Positions 34,850 through 46,800 of a stretch of 64,000 nt of DNA are shown here, one piece after another. The stretch is taken from assembly GCA_014526335.1 (NCBI GenBank), contig JACTAT010000001.1, forward strand, positions 1,454,111 through 1,518,110, written 5' to 3'. The translations under genes and the position numbers were made by a program. Positions within the stretch are counted from its first letter, which is position 1; each line of letters starts with the position of its first letter. The DNA comes from Chrysaora quinquecirrha. Taxonomy: Eukaryota > Cnidaria > Scyphozoa > Semaeostomeae > Pelagiidae. A model generated the notes under the pieces. The model was not told where the DNA came from. It searched no databases and saw only the letters and a list, made by a program, of their open reading frames with translations.

Positions 34850-37800
34850 ATGGGTAAAAAGAAAGGAAAAGAGCCAGAACCCCCACCGAAAGACGAGGTA
34901 AATATTGAGCAAATATTCACCCACAAAAGTGAATTATACAAAGAGTTGCATTCTATTTCTCAATTTGATTTCAATTCTTAGCTCCGGTATGGCTGATTGG
35001 AACACACATCTTGCTTTTGATTTGATTTAGCCCATCGGAAAATGCTTCACTGGGCTTGAGTATCTTTTGAACGTAAGCGTTATAACCTAATGTGCAACAG
35101 CTTTAAGTTATCGAAAGAATGGATTCATCTCTATGAATATCATCAACGTTATATCATCTTATTGTAACTTCAAGCATTCGGTGAATCATTATTCGCTTTC
35201 AATTACCATAGTAATTATCAGTTTCTTTAGTACCTTTCATCAAAGGAACCTCATTAGAACTGATTCAATTTATGTCAGGATTCATTAGAACTTTTGAAAA
35301 CCTTTTAAGAATAATTAGGATTCATTAGGAAATATAAAGGATCTTAGAATCTTTTTGATAGTTAACTGGCTTAACATCAAACTAATATTATTGTAAGACA
35401 TCATTCTAAATGTATTGAACATAATTTGGCATTCTCGAAAGATCTCAAGTTGCTCAAAGGCATTCGTCTCTTATTAGCTTGAAATAGTCATTAAATTTAG
35501 CAATATAAACTTTTGCATAATCTCAAAACAAATCATACTTATAGTCAATTTAACTTTAGCATGAATTTGTAACTGATGTAGTAAGCGTTTAGCAAAGTCA
35601 TGCTATCAGCATATACCATTTCAGATCTTACAGTTACATTTTCATTGTATACTGACAGTATGTCGGTTTAAACATTAAGGTTCACAAGATCTCAGAATTG
35701 CTAGAATCATATAATTCTGAAGGATCTTCGAAACATGATTACTTATGGACAATTTCGATTTATACAGAGTTACTCTTTCAGGTATTACAATGTCATATTG
35801 AAAGTCAGTTGTACTTGAATGGCAGCAGGGTAGATGCATTGGCTTATTGCAATATTACTGTTGAGCTGTTTTCTGGCAAATCACTTAGTACTCAGTTGTT
35901 TGATGATTAACTGACGTACAACCTGTTCAAAACTTTTAGCCACTGAATTAAAGGTTGCAAAATAATTGCAAGCTTGTGATCTCGAAGACATAGACATTAG
36001 TACGTTATTGTATTGAAGGCTCGTCTGATTTAGATGACTTAAGACTGGTTGCCTTGAAACGACACAGTGCAATATGAATATACGTATACAATTTAACTAC
36101 ATGTCACATTGTTTTCAGTTGCTCTGTGAAAATTGTTGCAACGATTGTAATTAGCTTGAATCAACTGATATCAGCTGTGAGAGTGGCTACGATCCATTGT
36201 GACAGCAGCTTAACATATGCTAATGATGTAATCGTTATTGGCATATACGCTGGTCGTATTGCTTACCGGACTTGCTAGTTGTTGTTTCTGGAATTTGACA
36301 TGCCGTTTCTTACATAAAAGTATGATATGCTTTCTGTTTTGTACTCAAAAAACATTTTGCTTGCGTATCAAGGAACAATTTTTCACTTTGTTTAACGTGC
36401 AATCGATCAATCTTGATCTTGTCCTATGTTTGTACTGGCCTGTAGTGATACAAAAGTTGTGACAAGTTAAATTGCCAAACGTTTGACAAGATGTACATGC
36501 TTGAATTCTAATGTTGTAAAAAGTTTATTTGGTCAGAGACAAATTATTTTTACAAAATTAATTTGTACTTTACTTTACTTGTACATGTAAATTTTGATGA
36601 ATGCTACAAAGTTGATAACTCAATTCAGTTGTACGAAACATGTTTCATTGGCATGTAAATCAAGCGAATTCAAGTTGTTGAAACTGGCAACAAATTCTGT
36701 TGATAAGTGAATTTTGAGTAACTTTATTACTCAGCATCATAACCAGTATTTTCAGTTATCCAGGATTCTTAATTCTGATCGAATTTGAGTTACTGTTCCG
36801 TATCGGATATAAATCATTCTTCATTCGATCTTTGCTATAACAGCTTCCATAATCGCATTATCCAAATCTTGCTAATATTGTTAGGTGTATGAATTACTCG
36901 TTTTCAAGCGTGTTATAAATATGTAAATCGTCTACAAATTGGATTGCCTGTATTGTCTTCATAAGTTCAGAATGCGTCAATGGTTATCTACAAAATGTGT
37001 TCATGTGATAGCTTTCTTGTCAGATGTATTTCGATGGAAACTATAACATCGCAAAATCATTTTGCTAATATCATATTGCTCTTGAAAGCAGTTCAATAGT
37101 TGTTTGATGAACTTAAGATATTTTACATAAGTCTTCATTAACCTTGTCAGGTAACTCGAATCGTGTTTTTAGATGATCTACTGACGCTTTAACTAGAGTG
37201 CTTTCGTACGACTTGTTTCGATAATGCCTGTACAGTCGATGACATTCTCACTAGTTATGACAACCAATTTGCAAACGTAATACTTTCACTGAGTTGTGAA
37301 TGTACCGCTGAAAATGTCTTTCTGGTCTTCATTCGCACCAAAACTGTTGCAACTCCGACTAGCCGATTTCAACATCATCGAGTATGCTACAGTACCTTCA
37401 TGCCCTTTCAGACAGGATTGCTATCCGACCTATTTGGACCCGAATTCCTATTCTGAAATTTCTAGCTAACGGATGACGCCTTTTGCCAAGAGTTGCCTTC
37501 GAACTTATGATATAAATCATACTCGAAAATTATATTGCTGAACCTTTATGCCGAATTTTGTTCGGTCAATGAAGTTGCTATTTAGCATGCAAATGCTTGC
37601 ACAGTAAGCACTTAACGAAGTAGAATTTCGCAAGTTGTTAGATTTGCTTAAGGAATGCTCGCTTTGACCGTTTTCATTCCGAAGTCGACTTTCGACTTAA
37701 ATCACTCCGTGTTAAGCAATAACATGGACCTTTTAAGTTATGTTTTAAAAGTATTTCCTAGTAACCTTCTGAGTTACAACTGATCTTACTGCGTTAAGAT

Positions 37801-40800
37801 GCTGAAGGCATATGCCTTCATGTCTTCAAGAAAAGCTATTCCTTAGGTCCGAGGGTCCCTTAAGGGTTTCAAGGTTCAATATCAATATTATACCGAATTA
37901 TAATAACTCTAGACTAAGCATTTCAGTTGTTTCAGGAGAGAAAGCGAAGCAAATTTTGCTTCAAACTCTCGTTTAGTGGGAGTTAAGAAAAAGAAAGAAT
38001 TCAAGTCCCAGTTCATCTGCTCTAGGAGGCATTTCATCAAGTATTTTCCTTTTTGTGAGTTACTTGCATCTTGCTTTCTGAGTTTCTGCAGATAATTTTA
38101 ACATTTACTATCACAGATTCCATTTCTCCCCTTTCTCATCTATTATTCGTGAATTAAAAGTAAAATATGCTGCACTAGCTCTCATAAAGCGAATGTAATC
38201 AAAGTCGTTGCATGCAGAGAGGATTCCCTTACTCTACATATCTACCACTTTCCAGAAAATTATCGCGCCGACCCAGACCTCTTCTGTAGAATGCAGTATA
38301 GAAGTAAAAGCGTGTTTAAAATTCATTTTCGATTGCTCAATCGTAGTAGTGTTAGATTTCTAATCGATTGATAAATGAGTCCAAGTATTCTATTTATTTT
38401 TAGAAAAATTCGGTCCAAGCGATCACACTGCTTCTGCAGGATTATCAAAGCCGAGCAGCTTTTCATGAACTCAACGGTATGGTCATTTTAATAGTTTTTT
38501 TCTAGAGCTTGACCCAAGCACAAGTGATCCTAATCCTCTTAAAAATCTTATAGATATCAGGCTAAAGTGGTTCTTATTTATCTGGTAGAAGATATATAAT
38601 TTCAGGCTGTAAGTTCTTAATAATGCGCGATGCCCCTTCCTCGGTTTCTACTCTAAATGCTTCCTTCTTTCAAACACTCCCTTCGAATACACGCCCCTTC
38701 TTTAAATGTAAAAACTTGATCAACGTCCCAGCCATTTAATCAAATTAATGCAGTAAACATAGATTTCGATTCTTTCTGTTTCAGGGCTGGAGCCATTGCT
38801 GAAGTTAACTGATTCAGAATATCCAGTCATCCAAGAGCTTGCCTTGACTGCGCTTGTTAGATGCACTTTGGACGGTTTGTTAATAGCTTTATTTTTTAGC
38901 ATCATTTCTGCTAGCCAGGACTCTTCATTTAGAGGATTAGTTAATGATATCTTACCTTGCAGCCTGCTTTGAAGGGAGCCAGTAGTACCAGATTTGTCTT
39001 TGCAAGACAGGACTCTTCCTTCCAAAAATTCTTCTCCTTCAAAGGAACCATGTGAGCTGTTTCATTTACAGCACAGGGATTCCAATTTGAATAGCACTTG
39101 AAATGAATTGCTGAACTTCGCAGAATCCGGGGAGGTTAGTTCCTCACAGCATCTAAAAACATCCCTGGACTCAAGCGAGAGTTCTACAGGAAATGAGAGA
39201 GTGAGAGAGATCACATGGTTTCTGTGCAGGAGATGAATTCCTGGAAGGAAGAATCTTGTTTTGCAAAGACTTTTTGCCAATGCTATTTGCTGATGCAACT
39301 GGCTTCCTGGCTTCCTGCTTAGCAAGCTGTAAGGTAAAAAGCTAGTCTTCCGAAATTAATATAATTAGGAAAATCGCAGCGCAATGGTTTTCATCGCGAT
39401 CATTTTAGGTACACTGAAGACGCTACGGCAGTTCCTTCACAGATTCGCTTCGTTCGCCTTTCTTTTGTGACACAATAGAAATACAAGGATACGATGCATC
39501 ATATAGCGGATTGGCATGATTACACTCTACCATCGCATCCCGTCTTGATTTTCTTATTACGTCTAGAGCGCAATGATTTTCAAGACGTTCAGCGGAGCGT
39601 CTTATTCTGGGCTGATGAGTCGTCATTATGCAAATCAGCTTATGAAAGCCACTTATTCTTATTTTATTTTAGTTGATAACAGAATTGCTTTGAGAGAGAT
39701 TTCTGGATTGGATAAAATGGTTGACATTATTGGAAAGAAAGTAAGAGGAATTTTCTCAAACTTCTGTTGTCTGCCTCAAGATTACTTCACTCATGCGTAG
39801 TATAAGAAACTTCTTATAAGAAACTAGACAGACTGTTTTTGTGAAGATCAAGAAGCTCTTTTTGAATAAACCAGAAATGCAACTAAAACCCTAAGCAATG
39901 TTTGATGGTGCCAAACGTTCAAACATTGCGCTTGACAAGTAAAGGTCGAATGCTTGACAAAATGCCATTTATTTTCCATTGTGATCCAAAGTATACCTTA
40001 AGCTTATAGTATAATTCCTTCCCTGTTGAGTGATGTTCATTGCAATTATATATGCTTTCTAGCGTTCGTTGTTCTTTTAGGGTAAGGGTGCGTTCTTTTG
40101 AAACTTTTGTCTCTTCTGAGTTTTGAAACAAGTAGACTCAAGAGACTTCCGACTCTAGACACCTGGGAAAAGCACTTTCCTGAAAAACGGAAGACTTTAG
40201 AGAAGTTGATTTGGAAACAATCCCCCTGCTTAGTCTTTGAAAGCTTCCACCTCTAATGTCAGGAGAGTCTGGAGCCCCCAAAGTCTTCGATTTTACCGAG
40301 AGTAGTCCAAAAGAATGGGCTTTCGATCTCTCGTATGCCTCCAGACAAAAGAATACCCAGAAAAAGGTGCAAGTATACCAAGTATAAGATGCCAAAAGAA
40401 GGCACCCTAAATACTGTTGCATGCATTACTTTAATGTTACGTTTCTCTTTTCAGGATTGGGAGGATCTTCATGTTCTCTGCCTTCAAGTTCTTTCTAATT
40501 GTTTGATGGACAGTGAAAATCTCCAGGTACATCATTATGATTAAAGCTGTTTCCCATGTCTAACATATTCCTATCGCATTCATATCGTTTTACGTATTTT
40601 TTCCAAGAAACCAAATTATCTAAGGGGAACACGTAGAACCCATGTTGACAGGCATTGTAAAAAAAATAACCAACTTGCCTGTTACCCTGGACTCTAAAAC
40701 CCCACTCCAACTTACAAATTACAGCTAACACTTTTCTCACACGCTTTGCGTGCCAGTTTTGACACGTTGACATAAGCTACCAGTTACAAGTATTTAGTGT

Positions 40801-43800
40801 TAGTTCTATTGTATTGTACATAGGTCGACATATGCCTGGCAAAAATGCACTAGTATGCTGTTGAGGATTGCAAAGACCACGCCGTTTTCGTTAGTTTATA
40901 TCAGAAACTCCGCAATCTGCGTAGGGTTGCTTTTTTTCTTGTTTGGAATTTATTGAAATAGGTTTTTCTTGCTTTTTAGACTATTCAAAGTACTGGTGTC
41001 TTTGATAAATTGTTGGCTTTTGTTGCTGAATCAACGAATCCTGAAGTACAACGATATGCAGTAAGATCAAACGTATTTTATAATCTTAATTGATGGATTT
41101 GAACCCAAGATTCCATGGTCAGAGAGCCAATGACGATTCTACTGCGCTAAAGTGCCTAAAGAAATCGTTGAGTGATCTTTGTCATACGGCCAAAGTCTGT
41201 CCAATCCCGTGTAATCTTCGATGGCTCTCTCGTTATGCAATTTTGGGTTCAAATCCCATACGTCACAAAACATTTCCTTACGAGATAGTTCCTTTGCAAT
41301 ATTTTTGAAAACCTTCTGAAACATTTTCTGCTCGTCACAAACAAAAATGTTTGACGAGCAATGTTTTGGTATAAGAATCCAAATGGTATAAAAGATTATG
41401 TTTGACAAGCAAATTTAATATGCTCGACGAACAATGTTTGATCCCCAATATGTTAGCCAGTGATCTTTATCGATGTCCGGGCTGTGCATTGTTCAAAAGA
41501 AAGCCTAACTGTGCTACGTAAATGTGTACAGATTCGCTTGCTTCTATTTTACTATGAAATTTTATCTTTTTATCTTATTTTTCTAGGCCACTGTGATTGC
41601 TGCTTGCTGCAAGAATTGTGAGTTATTTAAAATAACTTCTCGTCTTTAAAAAGTCGTTGCTCTTTGATTAGCGTATTTTCCATGTCAAAAAGTCTTGTTC
41701 ATGCTTCCTTTTTTCAGCTGAAAATAGAAAACTCTTTCATGAACAAGAAACCGAGAAAACTTTAATCACCCTTTTGACAGGAGAAGTAAGTAATTTTGCA
41801 TCTGAAAGTCAGTTGTATTTCGTTCTTATTTCCTTCGCTCTGCAGTGGAGTATAAGGCCCCGCTTACGCCAAAAAGGCTAGCATATGCTTTTAGTTAACT
41901 CTGGTACATATGGATCCGTTTGTTTTTGGGAACGGGATCGTATCTGTTTGGGCACGCTAGAGAACCAGATCTATTCAGATGCGTTCCCATCCTGTGTAAA
42001 CAATGAAATCGTACCCATATCTTTTGAGACATTTTGGATCCGTCTCATTTTCTCTCGTGCAAACGGGATCTAAACTACCGTTTTCGGGTACAGTTAGCAG
42101 AGCAAAAGACAGGAACCTGTGGAGGAGTATCGCGATAAAGTCTGCCATGCTCCCTAACAGCCTGACGGCTTGGCCACGGGATGACTGTGCTATAAGTCTC
42201 CATGTTTTCTTATAAGAAAAACCTTGATAAGGATCATCAGGCTGAGATTTTGGGTGAAGTTTTTCTGATCAGTCTCAGAAACTAGTAAAGCAAAACCCGA
42301 ATAAAAATCTACCAGCGTGAAGGTCTTGCCCAAAACGCATTTAAACATGATTCTGAACCGGGTAGGGGGTGAAAATATGGTGGAAAATCAATTAAAAAAA
42401 AAACAAGAAATAGAGAGGCTGATTTTGAAGCCAAATCGTCTTATAAAAACGTATATTTGATTGGTTGTTTATGGATTATTTCTTCTGAATTTGCAAGCTA
42501 GCTTTCATTTGTGGACACTTCCTTGACAAATTTGCAGCCTATAACTGCAGCTAGCTTTGTCATGGCTTAACATTTGTAGTAATAATGCGTTTCTCCCTTT
42601 TCTTGTCTTTAGAGCATTGACGTTAGTGTCGCTGCTGCCAAAGCACTTGCCGCTCTCTCTGAGAATCTAAACAGTAGGGATACCATTGGAAAACTTGGTA
42701 TGTTTTTATTTCTTATAACTTTGCTTATACTAGAAGTATCTGACTGAACCCCTCGCTTCCTAGCGTTTCTCCTGCCTCTTACACTAGGCCTATAATTACT
42801 GTTTCCTTCGGGCAATACCAGAAAATATTAATATTTTCGGTATGTTTTTGGAAACAGTTATTATATGATTAATTATCCTATGGGAAGGGCATGGTCATGA
42901 CCCCTAATGATTATCAAACTCGTATCGTGTTTGAAGCCATTACAACGAAGCCATTTGGTGCTGCGTTTGAAATCTAAACATTTTCGAACGCGTGACGTAA
43001 TGAATGGGCATTACCGTCAATGCCAGATAATGCCCTATCATTACTTCGCATTCGAACGTTTTCTGCCGATCAGATTGCACAACAGAGTTGATGCCCTGAC
43101 TATAAGGTAATAACACTTGGCCCTGGCCAAATAATCAAACATTGTTTATCAAACATTTGAAATTTGCTTTCCAGACATCACGAAGTATTGCTGATTCAAG
43201 TATAAAATGTTTTGCGTTTTCACAAACATTGCTGAGCGAAATTGTGAAAAAATGGTTGTAAAGCAAATGTTTGACTAATAATGTTTGATCGTTTGGCCAG
43301 GGCTTTCAAAACATTTTATGCTGGTCCTCGGCAAAAAATGTTGAACGAGCACTGTTTTGTGAGGTGGCCAAACGGTAAAACAATGTGTTTGATAAGCAAA
43401 TTTCAGTTGTTTTACAAACAATGTTTGATCGCTTGGTCAGGGGCTAAGAAAGAACTGTGTTTTCTAGATGGAATTCAGCCATTGCTGACCTTGCTAAAGA
43501 ACGACTCTGTTGACATGCGTGAAACTGCAACACTTGCTCTTGCTAATCTCAGTTCTGGAAACATCAATAATTGCACGTAAGCTTTGAAAGTTTTTTGTTT
43601 TAATTAACTCTTTTGTCTCTTTCAGACAACTTGTTCATGTCATTCCAATCATGTCATACGCAGAAGACATTTTGAATTTCCAACGAGATGTTTTTAAATT
43701 TAAGTCAACGTTTTGATAGACAAAATTTACCGTTTACCGTTACCGTATCGTTTACCGTTAACCGATTACCGTCCATTCATACGTGAAGAGGAAGGCAGAG

Positions 43801-46800
43801 CCCAGAATTTCTCAACCTTCCTCCAAACAAAAATACCCGTAGCTGAAAACCTTCCTCACTGAACTATCAAAATAGGCGTGTTTCGGGTGTAACATAAGCT
43901 TTTCCTTTCCTCTAACTGACCGTCCCCCGGTCCATGCCCGTTTCACCGCAACGTATTCCTGACTCTAAGTAAATGCAACTCATATCTGAAAATCAACCCT
44001 TCTTTTTGCAGTGATGTCGTTGATAAAGGTGGAATCGACATGTATGTGAAATTACTTTATGATCCAAAACCTTCAATATTGGGAAATGTTTCTGTCTGCA
44101 TTACGAACCTTGCACATGATGGTAAGTTACTTGATATTTTGAAATTAACATTTAAATCTGGAAAACACCTATCTCTGGAAAACACCAATCTCCATGCGAC
44201 ATAAAACTTGAAACAAATCATTAGAAATGGGAGGGACCACCCCTCCCCCCGTATCAACGTTACCTCCGATTGTAGACAAATATATTACTTTTCCTTTAGG
44301 AATGAGACTTATTATCCAACATTTATATTGGGGAGAGGGGTTTCGACAAAGCGTATCTGCTTTAAAAGCTTCAAAGTGTCTCTATAATTTTGACCAAGAT
44401 TGAAGGTTAAGTGTATGTTAAAATCATTATTTGCAGAATCATGGAGAGCTGATATGTTACGAGCTGGTGTAATCAGTGGACTTATTTCAGCCATGCAGTC
44501 AAAGTGAGCAACGAAATTATTTATTATCTTAAACAACTGCATAAATGAACTCCAAGTTTAAATCTTAAGCCTTTTAGCCTTTTTGGCCTACTGTGAAGTT
44601 TTGTTTACCTTCTAGTGACAGTGATGTGCAAACTAAATCATGCCAAGCATTGTCTGCATTGATTTGTGATGCTGATGCGAGATACGAGGTAATTATCATT
44701 AATAGTAAAGGTAGTAATAGTAATAGTGATGGTAATACTGATACAAATTACAATAGTAATAGTAATAGTAATAGTAATAGTAATAGTAATAGTAATAGTA
44801 ATAGTAATAGTAATAGTAATAGTAATAGTAATTGTAATAGTAGAGTAATAGTAGTAGTAGAAATAGTAATAGTCGAAGTAGTAATAGTAATAGTAACAGT
44901 AGTGGTAATGGTAATAGTAATAGTAGTAACTATTATAGTAATAGTAACAGTAACAGTAACTGCAAAAGTAATATTATTAGTAATAGTAATAGTAATGGAA
45001 ATAGTAATAGTAATAGTAATGGTAATAGCAATGGTTCTAGTAATAGGAATAGTAGTAGCAATAGTAATAGTAATAGTAAAAAGTAATAGGCCAGTAATAG
45101 TTATAGTAATAGTAATAGGAATATTAATGCGTTTAGTAATAGTAGTAGTAGTATTAAAAGGAAGTAAAAGTAATTATAACAGTAATAGTAACATAGTAAC
45201 AATAGTAATAATTGCAATATTAATGGTAATAGTTATAATAATAGCTACCATAATAGTAATTGTGGTAATAATAGAATGGTAATGGTAATATGAATAGGTA
45301 AAATTATAATATTAATTGTCATAAAATTAATTATTATAGTAATAGTGATTGTAATGATAATAGTAATACCTGTTGTAATTGTAATTGTTATAGCTAGTAA
45401 TAAAATATAGTTTATCATTATTATCTTATTTGTAATATATTTTTCCTTTTTCCTTTCATGAAGTTATTCAACGAAGGAGGCTTGCAGTACTTGGTCAATC
45501 TTTTGAAGTCAAATAACGAGAGCGTTCGCCGTAGTGCTGCATGGGCTATAACAATGTGTTGCGTTGATGACTCCATATCTGCAGAAGTGACTAAGTTGGG
45601 GTGAGTTGATGCATCAATTTATGTATTCTGTTATTAATAACACTGTAACCAAAATACCCTTTTATATTTTATCCTCACTCCCAGTAATAAATAAAGCATC
45701 TCCTCAGTTCTCAACCGCCAACAGCTGTAGACAAGAGTACCGGCCATAAAAACTTTCTAAATGTTTAAAAATTGGGGCGAACTGAAGCGACTGCAATTCG
45801 GTCTTTGTCCGCGGAGAGGATTCCCTTACTCGATACGGCTACCATTTTCCAGAAAAATGTCGCGCCCGACTCAGATCTCTTTGAAAAGGTCTATTCCTGG
45901 CTCTTTGACTTATTATATGTTTTTGTTACAGGGGTCTTGCGATACTTCAAGAGCTGAATATGTCAAGTTCAAGAAAGTCTCCTTTTACTGAGGCAGCTCT
46001 GGACAGAGTTCTTGACAGTAATCTATCAGCGAAATACGGCCTAACTGGAATTCTTAAGCCTGATAATATCATAACAGATGGATTCTATGATACAGGAAGG
46101 GTAAGGAAGATGTTTCATTAATATTTCTTCTTTAAATTTTTAGCACAGAATTCAGAGTCGTTTTAGAATTTTACTGTTTGTCAAGTCAAGCCAAGCAAGG
46201 CAAGTTGAGCCAAGTCAAGTCGTCAAGTCAAGTCAAATAAAGTCAAGCCAAGCCAAGGCAAGTTGAACCAAGTCTTGCCAAGTCAAGTCAAGTCAAGTTA
46301 AGTCAAGTCAAGTCAAGTCAAGTCAAGTCAAGTCAAATAAAATCGAATTGAGCCAAGTCAGGTTAAGCGAAAACAAGCCAAGCTAAGCCAAGCGAAAACA
46401 AGCCAAGCTAAGGCAATTTGAGCCAAGTCTGTTTGAGTCAATTTTAAGCCAAGCCAAGGCATGTTGAGCCAAGTCTTGTCAAGTCAAATCAAGCCAAGCC
46501 AAGCCAAGCCAAACCCAAAACGTTTTAATTTCTGAGTTCTACAATCTTAGTAATTTTGCATTACTTTGTTTCAGATCACAGAAGGCGCTGAATTCCCCTC
46601 TCTCGAAGCTCTTTGTAAGAATCCAGTTGATCAAAGAAGACCAGTCATACTAATTAACTCAGCCAATCAAAAGACAACGTGAGTAAACGTCATGATTTTG
46701 CTGCTAATATGCCTTTCGTCTTTCGTACATTGTTAACTTATTTGATCACAGGCCACAGCAATGGGCAACTTACACGTTTCAATCATAATCACATTTTTGA

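Noticed and set aside
35031..35072. Secure second exon of ARMC3
   Set aside because: Splice sites and phase are good, but the 14 residues do not resemble the conserved family sequence; kept only as a weak candidate in the model.
44593..45282. 229-codon plus-strand open frame
   Set aside because: Only 44616-44688 is a real ARMC3 exon; the rest is the AGTAAT microsatellite after a clear splice donor.
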